From: JANNXY01 sp964472605
GTDB taxonomy: Bacteria; Patescibacteriota; Minisyncoccia; Phycocordibacterales; CAIZIN01
Length of the DNA: 28,035 nucleotides
Assembly: GCA_964472605.1 (NCBI GenBank)
Contig: CAYYLG010000007.1
Coordinates: 1 to 28,035 of the forward strand
Reading direction: 5' to 3'
Part shown: positions 6,771 to 14,336 of the stretch, piece by piece
How positions within the stretch are numbered: position 1 is the first letter of the stretch
How the letters are laid out: each line of letters opens with the position of its first letter
Position numbers and translations under genes: made by a program
The notes under the pieces: model-generated
What the model was told of the DNA's origin: nothing
Databases searched by the model: none
The model's input: the letters and a program-made list of their open reading frames with translations, nothing else

Positions 6771-6799
6771 GGTAGTTTTTTAAATAAATATAGTAAAGA

Positions 6800-7459
6800 T
6801 TACTTTTTCGCAAAGATATCTCCTTTATAAATCCAGACCTTTATACCAATAACTCCGTAAGTCATGTTTGCCTCATGGCGAGCGAAGTCGATATCAGCAC
6901 GGAAAGTCTGAAGTGGAATACGACCTTTCTTTAAACTCTCACTACGAGCGATTTCTGCTCCACCAAGGCGTCCCCCAAGAAGAATACGAACACCCTTTAC
7001 ATCACGATTGGCCATAACCTTCTCAATCATTTGCTTTAAAACACGACGGAATGGAAGACGTTTCTCAAGACCTTCTGCAACCATGTATGCAACAATCATT
7101 GCATCAGATTCAGGAGATTTGATTTCCTCAACATCAATCTTTAATTCCTCATTACCTAGAAGCTTCTTTGACTTTAACTTTGAAAGGATATCCTCGCGTA
7201 GCTTTGTTGCACCCTCACCTGATCTACCGATAACTAGACCTGGACGTGATGTCTTAATGATCACACGTAGAACCTTTGCTCCGCGCTCAATCTCAACTCC
7301 ACTAACATAAAGACCCTTTAGTCTCTTCTTTAGATATTCACGCAGTAGAACATCCGCCTTGAAAGCGTTTCTGTATGCAAGGTTCTCGCCAAACCATCGA
7401 GATTTCCAATCTTTGATGATACCTAGACGATGTGAATATGGATGTACGGTGTGTGACAT
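6800..7459 (-). CDS. rpsC: 30S ribosomal protein uS3
   Basis: uS3 lines the mRNA entry tunnel and has helicase-related function there. From ATG at 7459 the product is 219 residues: MSHTVHPYSHRLGIIKDWKS at the start, the KH domain with VIKTSRPGLVIGRSGEGATK (GxxG loop), and the C-terminal domain GVRILLGGRLGGAEIARSES. The open frame continues 23 codons upstream into rplV, but the homologous N-terminus fits only the internal ATG, leaving a 4-nt gap to rplV. Confidence 0.96.
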   Translation of the reverse strand: MSHTVHPYSHRLGIIKDWKSRWFGENLAYRNAFKADVLLREYLKKRLKGLYVSGVEIERGAKVLRVIIKTSRPGLVIGRSGEGATKLREDILSKLKSKKLLGNEELKIDVEEIKSPESDAMIVAYMVAEGLEKRLPFRRVLKQMIEKVMANRDVKGVRILLGGRLGGAEIARSESLKKGRIPLQTFRADIDFARHEANMTYGVIGIKVWIYKGDIFAKK

Positions 7460-7463
7460 AAAA

Positions 7464-7826
7464 TTATTTTGATTTACTTGATTTCTTAGCCTTCTTTGCA
7501 GGTGCCTCCACAAGTGAAACAAATACATGACTTGTTCTCTTTCTTATAGGGAAAGCAGATCCGCGAGCACGAGGCATACTTCTCTTTAGAACGATACCTC
7601 CATCTACACGAATCTCCTTTACCATTAGACTTGAAATGTCCAAAGACATGTTCTTTGCATTTGCAACAGCACTAGAAAGTAGCTTTGAGATAGGGTCTGT
7701 AGCGCGCTTTGTTGTAAAGGCTAGGATATTCATTGCATCAGCAACTTTCTTGCCACGAACAAGGTCAGCAACAAGTCTAACTTTTCTTGGAGAACCTCTG
7801 TAGTTTGATAATTTAGCAGTTACCAT
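7464..7826 (-). CDS. rplV: 50S ribosomal protein uL22
   Basis: uL22 lines the narrow part of the nascent-peptide tunnel. The 120-residue product shows the N-terminal NYRGSPRKVRLVADLVRGKK (about 8-27) and the tunnel hairpin RSMPRARGSAFPIRKRTSHV (about 82-101), followed by a lysine-rich tail. Standard position after rpsS (17-nt gap). Confidence 0.97.
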   Translation of the reverse strand: MVTAKLSNYRGSPRKVRLVADLVRGKKVADAMNILAFTTKRATDPISKLLSSAVANAKNMSLDISSLMVKEIRVDGGIVLKRSMPRARGSAFPIRKRTSHVFVSLVEAPAKKAKKSSKSK

Positions 7827-7843
7827 AGAATTTAAAATAAAAA

Positions 7844-8185
7844 TTACTTCTTATCTGCAACAGCCTCCTTAGCTGACTTAGCTGCGTTGATTTCAGCATC
7901 CTTTTTAGCCTGATCCAGAGCTTTTTGCATCTGACCTCCGTGCTTAACGAATTTACGTGTAGGTGAGAACTCTCCTAGTCTGTGTCCCACCATATCCTCT
8001 GAAACCAGAACCTCTACATGTGTTCGACCATTGTGTACTCCAAATGTAAATCCAACCATTTCTGGTGAGATCTGACACGCTCTTGACCAAGTTTTAATAA
8101 CCCCTGTTTCCAGTGGCTTTTTACCTTCGATTTTCTTTGTAACTCGTAGGTCTACGTATGGGCCTTTTTTAAGTGATCGTGACAT
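7844..8185 (-). CDS. rpsS: 30S ribosomal protein uS19
   Basis: uS19 lies in the 30S head next to uS13. The 113-residue product starts MSRSLKKGPYVDLRVTKKIE and contains the signature VHNGRTHVEVLVSEDMVGHRLGEF and SPTRKFVKHGG, then a charged C-terminal extension of about 20 residues. Normally it follows rplB directly; here it follows the cyclase gene and has its own promoter at 8203-8231, so it opens a new transcription unit. Confidence 0.97.
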   Translation of the reverse strand: MSRSLKKGPYVDLRVTKKIEGKKPLETGVIKTWSRACQISPEMVGFTFGVHNGRTHVEVLVSEDMVGHRLGEFSPTRKFVKHGGQMQKALDQAKKDAEINAAKSAKEAVADKK

Positions 8186-8202
8186 AAGGTTTGTAGAGAG
8201 GA

Positions 8203-8231
8203 ATACTATACCAAGAGGCCCTATATGTCAA
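8203..8231 (-). promoter_or_regulatory. Promoter for rpsS-rplV-...-rplE
   Basis: On the minus strand TTGACA (8226-8231) and TAGTAT (8203-8208) are 17 nt apart; an overlapping TATAGT is at 8205-8210. The -35 box lies 5 nt after the cyclase stop codon. The predicted start near 8196 gives a very short leader of about 12 nt. Confidence 0.75.
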
Positions 8232-8236
8232 ATATG

Positions 8237-10135
8237 CTATTTAGATGTATGCTCATAGACCCCATTCCAGGCTTCCTTGGGGGTATCCTTAAGTACTTTT
8301 AACCTATCTAGGAAGACTTCGGCTGGACCAGTTCTCAAGGCTTTCAAAGATTCCTCTATGAGACTCTCTGCTTTATCCCAGTCAGCCACACTATATGCTT
8401 CAAAACCATGTTCAAAAGCAGAAATAGATTTCTTCAAATTATCATTTACCGGTGTAGTTATGACTTCATAGATATTTTTTGGTTCCTTCTTACCCTTCAC
8501 CAAAACTCTATCTAATTTTCTCAATGTAAATTCTGAATTCCCTTTTACTGCTTCCGCCACACTCTCACTTACTATACACTCTGTTTTATACATTTTATTC
8601 AAACCTTCTAGACGAGACCCGAAATTAACCTCATCGCCCATAATCGTATAGTTAAACCTTTTTGATGATCCCATATTTCCCACAATCACCTGGCCTTTGT
8701 TTAATCCAATTCCAATACCTAGCTCTGGCACATTACGCTTTGCCCACTCCTTATTCATTTCTTTAAGTTTCTCTGACATTTTCACAACTGCTCTTACTGC
8801 ACATTCTGCTTGCTTTGGATTATCTACTGGTGCTCCCCAGAAGGCCATGATGGCATCGCCAATGTACTTATCGACAAGTCCTCCCTCCTCCATGATTATG
8901 TCTGTCATAGCTGTCAGGTATTCATTTATCACTCGAGTTAATTCTTCTGCAGATAATTTTTCAGAAATAGTAGTGAACCCACGAATATCAGAGAATAGGA
9001 TCGTAACTTCCCTGTTTTCTCCTCCGAGTTTCAGCTTTTCTGGATTCTTTTTCAAATCTTCTATCACATCTGGCATAAGGTAATACTTGAATGTTTGTTC
9101 AATAAACCTTTTTTCTTTTCCTTCAAGAAGGTATTGCATAATAAAGAGTAAAGAAACTGAAATTACAAAGGCTATACCCAAATAAAGCTGTGGCAATAAA
9201 ATATTGGCATTAAAAAGTATGACGCAAATTATTTGGGTAATCGAAAACAATGCTGAAAGTGATAAAAATATCTTCAAGAAAGATTTTTGATTTACCACCA
9301 CATACAAAACAAAAAGATTAACTAGAAAAAAGATCAAATAAATATAGACAGGCAAAACTTCAGTAAAATAATTACTAGAAAGTATTGTGTGCAAAATATT
9401 GGCATGAACCTCCACTCCAGGCATTTCACCAAAAGGTGTTGAAGAAACATCATGTAAACTATTTGATGTTACACCAATCAAAACATAAGCATCCTTAAAT
9501 AAATCCTTTGGAACCTTTGAATTTATAACATCAAGAAATGAAACTGTTAGGATCGTCCTTTCTTTACCAAGATAATTTATACGAAAACTATTCTGATTAT
9601 TACAATCCTGAAGCGATATAGCACAAGCAAAAGACTCATAACCATCTCGACTAAATTCAGCTTTACGCACTATGCCGTCGCTATCAACCACCACATTTGC
9701 ATAGGATAAATTCTGAACGATATCTCTGTAACCCGAAATCAAATCTACCCCAACCCCACCCCTATCGCGTATTTCAAATGGTATAAAAATAGGTTTTGGA
9801 AAAACTTTAGCACTCTCCACAAACTTTAAATCATCCTCTTTGCTAAAACGTGATTCTTCTGCAAAAAACATATCTAAACCAACTGACCTGGCTTCTTCAA
9901 AATACTTTAGAATACCACCGTACAAGGCTCTTTTAAGTGGCCATGGGCCAAGCTTTTCTAAGGTCACATCATCAATTGCAACAATAATAACCTTCTCTTC
10001 TTCCTCACTTTGTACAAATAGCCTGTCGTATATCTTTTCTTGAAGTGATGAAAAAAATCCAAAACAATAGATTGTAGATGATAGTACAAAGGATAGTAAG
10101 AAGACAAATATTAAATTCTTATTTTTAACGAACAT
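8237..10135 (-). CDS. CHASE2-domain class III adenylate/guanylate cyclase
   Basis: A 632-residue membrane cyclase that should make a cyclic nucleotide (probably cAMP) in response to an extracytoplasmic signal. An N-terminal membrane anchor (about 8-28) is followed by a CHASE2-type sensor (about 35-260), three hydrophobic segments (about 262-336) and a class III catalytic domain (about 374-535). Catalytic residues are visible: metal-binding Asp383 (FSDIRGF) and Asp427 (GDAIMAFWG), purine-contacting Lys423, and Asn504 and Arg508 (GDEVNFGSRLE). The C-terminal 80 residues look helical and TPR-like. The ATG overlaps the end of the FecR-domain gene by 11 nt, so the two are coupled. The pair sits between rplB and rpsS. 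Substrate preference (ATP or GTP) is inferred from Lys423 only. Confidence 0.93.
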   Translation of the reverse strand: MFVKNKNLIFVFLLSFVLSSTIYCFGFFSSLQEKIYDRLFVQSEEEEKVIIVAIDDVTLEKLGPWPLKRALYGGILKYFEEARSVGLDMFFAEESRFSKEDDLKFVESAKVFPKPIFIPFEIRDRGGVGVDLISGYRDIVQNLSYANVVVDSDGIVRKAEFSRDGYESFACAISLQDCNNQNSFRINYLGKERTILTVSFLDVINSKVPKDLFKDAYVLIGVTSNSLHDVSSTPFGEMPGVEVHANILHTILSSNYFTEVLPVYIYLIFFLVNLFVLYVVVNQKSFLKIFLSLSALFSITQIICVILFNANILLPQLYLGIAFVISVSLLFIMQYLLEGKEKRFIEQTFKYYLMPDVIEDLKKNPEKLKLGGENREVTILFSDIRGFTTISEKLSAEELTRVINEYLTAMTDIIMEEGGLVDKYIGDAIMAFWGAPVDNPKQAECAVRAVVKMSEKLKEMNKEWAKRNVPELGIGIGLNKGQVIVGNMGSSKRFNYTIMGDEVNFGSRLEGLNKMYKTECIVSESVAEAVKGNSEFTLRKLDRVLVKGKKEPKNIYEVITTPVNDNLKKSISAFEHGFEAYSVADWDKAESLIEESLKALRTGPAEVFLDRLKVLKDTPKEAWNGVYEHTSK

Positions 10136-11243
10136 TAGCTTCGTTTTGAGCTTTATTTAACTCTCTTACTTCAAATGCTCTTTTTAGAGTAGTTTCTTGC
10201 TTTGACTTATTTACTATCGTTACATCGTAAATACCTTGCGGTAACTCCTCACCAGCAATGATGGTTATCTTAGAATCACTCACAATTCTGAAAGCTATTG
10301 ATGTTTCATTAATTATAAGTGTTGTAGCATCGAGAAAACCTCCTCCATTAAATGAAACCGTTTCTCCACTACCCACATCAACCACATTCGGGCTGATGGA
10401 TGAAAGGTAAAATGAACTTACAGCATTACCAGATGATGATCCCCCACCTGTTGTTGTATTTGTTGGTGTTGTTACTGGAGCTGTAGGTGCTGGTGCATCT
10501 GGAGGAGTAGTATCGCTGTCTATATTTTTATAATCCATTTTTGGAAATATCGATTCATCTTTTTTCTCTTCAACAACTTTTTCCTCTAACTTACTTTCTC
10601 TTTCCAGATTCCATTTATAAAACTTGTCTTTATCCGCATCAGTTATATTTTCGATTTTTGCTACACCGAAACCAATTCTTGTAGCCTTCTTACCTTCTGT
10701 AACATATAGAGCAAATTGGGGTTGTTCCTTTCCGTTTTTATCTAAAGGAATAAATTTTACCGTTCCTGAAGCAACAAGCAGTGTGGTATCTTCACCATTT
10801 ATATAAACACCAAAAGATGTACCTCTCACTGACGCCACTGCATTTTTAGTTTTTATCTCATGATATTCTCCCTTATCTAGAAGCTTCTCAACTCTTGACC
10901 AGGTCTTACCAGATTTCAAATTCAATATAGAACCCTCATCAGTCTTATCCTCGATTTTTACAAGAGAGTTATAGTCTACGGAAGTCTGTGCTTTACCTAA
11001 AGAGATAAGTGCTCTGCCTTTGTCACCTGTTTTAAGAAATGAACCAGTTCCAACAGATTCAGTGCTCCCTGAAATTTCTTTCAAATTCTTTTCATCTGTT
11101 CCGAAGGATACTGTCTTCTCTAAAACAGCTACCTCAGCAAAGGCTATTTTAATCTCTGGTTTTTTATCATCAGATTTAGTAAAAAATAAAAATCCCCCAA
11201 TAATAATCAAAGCCGCCACCACACCATAGATAATATTTTTCAT
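10125..11243 (-). CDS. Membrane-anchored FecR-domain and TIG/IPT-domain protein
   Basis: From ATG at 11243 the product has 372 residues: one N-terminal membrane segment (about 4-21), a FecR-like domain (about 65-165) with VASVRGTSFGVYINGED, a Pro/Thr/Ser-rich linker, and a C-terminal TIG/IPT-like beta-sandwich (about 282-361, beginning SISPNVVDVGSGETVSF). FecR domains often act in envelope signalling or bind surface polymers. It overlaps the cyclase gene by 11 nt, suggesting it supplies or modulates the signal. The open frame extends 73 codons upstream into rplB and across a terminator, which is not credible. A second ATG two codons upstream (11249) is possible. TACAAT at 11252-11257 lies 8 nt before the chosen ATG. 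Confidence 0.85.
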   Translation of the reverse strand: MKNIIYGVVAALIIIGGFLFFTKSDDKKPEIKIAFAEVAVLEKTVSFGTDEKNLKEISGSTESVGTGSFLKTGDKGRALISLGKAQTSVDYNSLVKIEDKTDEGSILNLKSGKTWSRVEKLLDKGEYHEIKTKNAVASVRGTSFGVYINGEDTTLLVASGTVKFIPLDKNGKEQPQFALYVTEGKKATRIGFGVAKIENITDADKDKFYKWNLERESKLEEKVVEEKKDESIFPKMDYKNIDSDTTPPDAPAPTAPVTTPTNTTTGGGSSSGNAVSSFYLSSISPNVVDVGSGETVSFNGGGFLDATTLIINETSIAFRIVSDSKITIIAGEELPQGIYDVTIVNKSKQETTLKRAFEVRELNKAQNEANVR

Positions 11244-11251
11244 ATCCATAT

Positions 11252-11257
11252 ATTGTA
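11252..11257 (-). promoter_or_regulatory. Candidate -10 box for the FecR-cyclase module
   Basis: TACAAT on the minus strand, 8 nt before the ATG at 11243 and directly after the rplB terminator. No convincing -35 box is seen. The spacing implies a leaderless or almost leaderless mRNA. Confidence 0.45.
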
Positions 11258-11262
11258 TACCC

Positions 11263-11298
11263 AAACAAAAAACTCGCCAGTTGGCGAGTTTTTTGTTT
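11263..11298 (-). terminator. Intrinsic terminator after rplB
   Basis: AACTCGCCA-GT-TGGCGAGTT (11271-11290) forms a perfect 9-bp stem, extended by flanking AAACAAAA and TTTTGTTT runs. On the minus strand the stem is followed by TTTTTTGTTT. It lies just after the rplB stop and separates rplB from the FecR-cyclase genes. Confidence 0.88.
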
Positions 11299-11310
11299 TT
11301 TGAGAGTTTT

Positions 11311-12162
11311 TTATTTTGCCTTGCGATTCTTTCCAACTTTTCTTCTTGAAACAATGAGATTGTTTGAATACTTCTTTGGAGTTCTTGTCTTCTGACCTTT
11401 TCCTGCTGGCTTACCCCATAGAGTTTTAGCTCTACGAAGTCCTCTACCCTGACGCCCTTCACCTCCTCCGTATGGGTGATCTACTGGGTTCATCGCTGTA
11501 CCACGTACTGTAGGTCGAATACCCTTCCATCGTGAGCGTCCTGCTTTACCGTAGTTAACCAAATGAAGTTCATCATTTGAAGCCTCACCAACAGTTGCAA
11601 AACATGTTCCCATAACTTTTCTAACTTCTGTTGAAGGAAGTTTAAGAAGTGTATGAGCACCATCTTGAGCAATAACTTCTACGAAGTTTCCTGCTCCACG
11701 AGCAAGCTTGGCACCACCTTCTGGCTTAAGCTCTACAGCATAAACGAATGTTCCTACTGGAATTAGCTTAAGTGGAAGTTTGTTACCTGGCTTTACCCCT
11801 GCCTTTTCACTTGTAATGAATGTATCACCAACCTTTGCACCCTTAGCTGTAAGGACATATCGTCTCTCACCATCTGCATATAGTGCAAGTGAGATAAACG
11901 CTCCACGGTTTGGATCATATTCAATGGTTTCGATCTTTGCTGGAATTTCACGTTTTGTATATGTGAAATCAATATCACGGAAAAGTCTCTTGTGACCACC
12001 TCCCTTGTGTCTCACTGAGATTCTTCCTTGATTATTTCTACCATAGCCACGTGTATTCCCTCCTGTAAGTGCCTTATACGGTTCACTAGCAGTAAGAATC
12101 TTGCGGTAATCGATACCGGTCATGTGTCTTCTGGATTTTGATGTTGGTCTGTATGTTTTCAT
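11311..12162 (-). CDS. rplB: 50S ribosomal protein uL2
   Basis: uL2 is needed for subunit association and peptidyl transferase assembly. The 283-residue product has standard length, with KTYRPTSKSRRHMTG near the start, GRISVRHKGGGHKRLFRDID (about 46-65) and the functionally important loop TAMNPVDHPYGGGEGRQGRG (about 223-242) including the conserved His. It follows rplW after 56 nt. It is the last gene of the tuf-rplB unit because a terminator follows. Confidence 0.98.
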   Translation of the reverse strand: MKTYRPTSKSRRHMTGIDYRKILTASEPYKALTGGNTRGYGRNNQGRISVRHKGGGHKRLFRDIDFTYTKREIPAKIETIEYDPNRGAFISLALYADGERRYVLTAKGAKVGDTFITSEKAGVKPGNKLPLKLIPVGTFVYAVELKPEGGAKLARGAGNFVEVIAQDGAHTLLKLPSTEVRKVMGTCFATVGEASNDELHLVNYGKAGRSRWKGIRPTVRGTAMNPVDHPYGGGEGRQGRGLRRAKTLWGKPAGKGQKTRTPKKYSNNLIVSRRKVGKNRKAK

Positions 12163-12218
12163 GATTTTCTTTTTAGCAATAACTGCTCATTTCTAGAGCT
12201 TTGCTGCTTTTATAATAT

Positions 12219-12548
12219 TTACACTAATTGAATGGTGTCTCCCTTTTTTAGGTATACGTAAGCCTTCTTTCCACCACCCTTCTCACCGCGCTTACCACGA
12301 GCCACTGTCTGCTTTGGCTTCATTACGATAACCGCAACTTTAGTTGGTGTAACTCCATACAGAGTCTGAATAGCCTTTGCTACATGTATCTTTGTTGCTC
12401 TAGGAGAAACATTAAATACGTAGGCATTTGCCTCAGCAAGTATTCCCCCTTTCTCAGTAATTCTTGGAGAAAGAATTACATCTTGTAATCCATGATTTGC
12501 TTTTGGATCCGTAACCTTCTTTTCTGTTTTCTTTGTTGTTTTTGCCAT
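12219..12548 (-). CDS. rplW: 50S ribosomal protein uL23
   Basis: uL23 surrounds the peptide exit and docks trigger factor and SRP. The 109-residue product shows VILSPRITEKGGILAEANAY (about 24-43), FNVSPRATKIHVAKAIQTLY (about 46-65), then the basic PKQTVARGKRGEKGGGKKAY loop. Standard position between rplD and rplB. Confidence 0.97.
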   Translation of the reverse strand: MAKTTKKTEKKVTDPKANHGLQDVILSPRITEKGGILAEANAYVFNVSPRATKIHVAKAIQTLYGVTPTKVAVIVMKPKQTVARGKRGEKGGGKKAYVYLKKGDTIQLV

Positions 12549-12562
12549 ATTCGTGGATTACG

Positions 12563-13297
12563 TTAGTCTTTCTTTCCAGAAAGGATTTTTAGCGAGCTTT
12601 CCGGATTTACAATGATCGCATACTTGTAATTCATAAGTAGAGCCGGATTCCAGTTACGAACTTCGTCGAAAGAAATCTTACCAATATTTCTAAAACTCTT
12701 TACGAGATTAGGATTCTTAGCATCGATACCTACAAGTGCCGCATTGTTTTTCTTACCCGCAAACTTTTCTAGTCCTTTTACCTTTCCTAGAGCATTTACG
12801 AATTCCATTGCCTTTGCAGTCTTTGGTGTATCGATTGAAAGAGATTCAACGAAAACTACTTCACCATCTTTAAATTTCTTTGAAAGAATAGTGTAAAGTG
12901 CCTTTGTCTTCATCTTCTTGTTTACTTTACGATCATAATTCTTGTCATTTCTTGGTCCGTGAGTTGTACCTCCACCTACCCAGATAGGAGAACGAGATGA
13001 ACCGTGACGAGCACGTCCTGTTCCCTTTTGTCTCCAAGGTTTCTTACCTCCACCACTTACTTCTCCACGCATTTTAGCGTGAGCAATAGGCTGACGAGCA
13101 TTACTCATCATTGAAGTTACAACCTGGTGAACTAGATCCGCATTCCAAGGTAGACCAAACACGTCTTCTGGAAGCTTTATCTTTCCAGCTTCTTTACCTT
13201 TAGTGTCAATTATAGAAGTTTCTAGATTAATCTCTGTTGGAGCTTTAACCTTCTTTTCCTTAACTACTTTTTCCTTTTTTGTTGTTGTTTTTGCCAT
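12563..13297 (-). CDS. rplD: 50S ribosomal protein uL4
   Basis: uL4 lines the exit tunnel with its extended loop. The 244-residue product has an N-terminal Lys-rich extension of about 20 residues, then the core with FGLPWNADLVHQVVTSMMSN (about 47-66) and the tunnel loop GGGKKPWRQKGTGRARHGSS (about 81-100). The C-terminal Rossmann-like part includes NWNPALLMNYKYAIIVNPES. It starts 17 nt after rplC. Confidence 0.97.
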   Translation of the reverse strand: MAKTTTKKEKVVKEKKVKAPTEINLETSIIDTKGKEAGKIKLPEDVFGLPWNADLVHQVVTSMMSNARQPIAHAKMRGEVSGGGKKPWRQKGTGRARHGSSRSPIWVGGGTTHGPRNDKNYDRKVNKKMKTKALYTILSKKFKDGEVVFVESLSIDTPKTAKAMEFVNALGKVKGLEKFAGKKNNAALVGIDAKNPNLVKSFRNIGKISFDEVRNWNPALLMNYKYAIIVNPESSLKILSGKKD

Positions 13298-13314
13298 AAT
13301 ATTTCGTTATAGGA

Positions 13315-13938
13315 TTAAGCCTTGATTTCTATAAGTGTTCCTCTGCGACCTGGGATAGAACCGTTTACATAGATTTCATTTTTTTCACCATCTACACGAA
13401 CGATTGTTGAACCCTTTTGTGTGATTCTGTCTCCACCCATTCTTCCAGCCATTCTCATTCCCTTTGGAACTCTACCTCCATTTCTTGTTCCTCCAGAGAT
13501 AGAACCTACCTCTCTTTCAGAATGCTTTTGACCGTGAGTTCTAGGACCCCCACCGAAACCATGTCTCTTTACACCTCCTTGGAATCCTTTACCTTTGCTC
13601 ACACCTGAGATAACTATCTCGTCTCCCTCTACAAAAGCAGAAGGTAAGATAGAGTCACCAACATTGTATGTAGCCTCAGTTTTGAATTCCTTGATGTATT
13701 TGAAGAATCCTTTATCTTTCACATGACCTTTTACAGCCTTTGAAATACGCTTTGGAGATTTAGACCCAAAACCAACTTGAACAGATGAGTAACCATCCTT
13801 GTCCACACTCTTTACTTGAGTAACGATAGCTTGACCAGTCTTTATAACTGTTACAGGCACCGCTTCCCCATCCTCGCGGAAGATCTGAGTCATACCCACC
13901 TTTTCCCCCAATATGAATTTCTGTAGTTTTTTAGCCAT
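13315..13938 (-). CDS. rplC: 50S ribosomal protein uL3
   Basis: uL3 is an early-assembly protein reaching toward the peptidyl transferase centre. The 207-residue product shows GEKVGMTQIFREDGEAVPVT (about 11-30) and the central loop GVSKGKGFQGGVKRHGFGGG plus THGQKHSEREVGSISGGTRN, including the Gln-methylation-site region of the family. It follows rpsJ after 9 nt in standard S10 order. Confidence 0.98.
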   Translation of the reverse strand: MAKKLQKFILGEKVGMTQIFREDGEAVPVTVIKTGQAIVTQVKSVDKDGYSSVQVGFGSKSPKRISKAVKGHVKDKGFFKYIKEFKTEATYNVGDSILPSAFVEGDEIVISGVSKGKGFQGGVKRHGFGGGPRTHGQKHSEREVGSISGGTRNGGRVPKGMRMAGRMGGDRITQKGSTIVRVDGEKNEIYVNGSIPGRRGTLIEIKA

Positions 13939-13947
13939 AGTATTGGA

Positions 13948-14307
13948 TTACATCATTTTGACGTCAATGTTAACGCCAGAAGGAAGTGAAAGGTTAGTAA
14001 GCGCCTCAATAAGTTTCGGCGAAGGATTAATGATATCGATCAGTCGTTTGTGAGTTCTCATTTCGAATTGTTCTCGTGCATTCTTGTACACAAACGAAGC
14101 TCGGTTAACAGTATATTTTTTGATTTCTGTAGGTAACGGCACTGGACCTACGACTGTCCCATCGAATCTAACTGCTGTATCGATGATTTGCTTAACTGAG
14201 GCATCAAGAATCTTGTGCTCATATGCGCGTACGCGAATACGTAGTTTTGAGATCCCTTCTGTACCAGCTTTGGCCGTTTTCTTTTTTGTAGTTTCTTTGG
14301 TAGCCAT
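13948..14307 (-). CDS. rpsJ: 30S ribosomal protein uS10
   Basis: uS10 (also the NusE antitermination partner) sits in the 30S head. From ATG at 14307 the product has 119 residues: a lysine-rich extension of about 18 residues, then KLRIRVRAYEHKILDASVKQ and the conserved VVGPVPLPTEIKKYTVNRAS and FEMRTHKRLIDIINPSPK. An upstream in-frame TTG (14322) would add five residues, but the ATG is the better start. It begins 29 nt after tuf, as in many genomes. Confidence 0.96.
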   Translation of the reverse strand: MATKETTKKKTAKAGTEGISKLRIRVRAYEHKILDASVKQIIDTAVRFDGTVVGPVPLPTEIKKYTVNRASFVYKNAREQFEMRTHKRLIDIINPSPKLIEALTNLSLPSGVNIDVKMM

Positions 14308-14336
14308 AATAATTGTGGGCAAAGCCCTAATGCCAT

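Noticed and set aside
11244..11462. 73-codon N-terminal extension of the FecR-domain protein
   Set aside because: It would run through rplB and the terminator. The membrane segment at the internal Met is the natural start.
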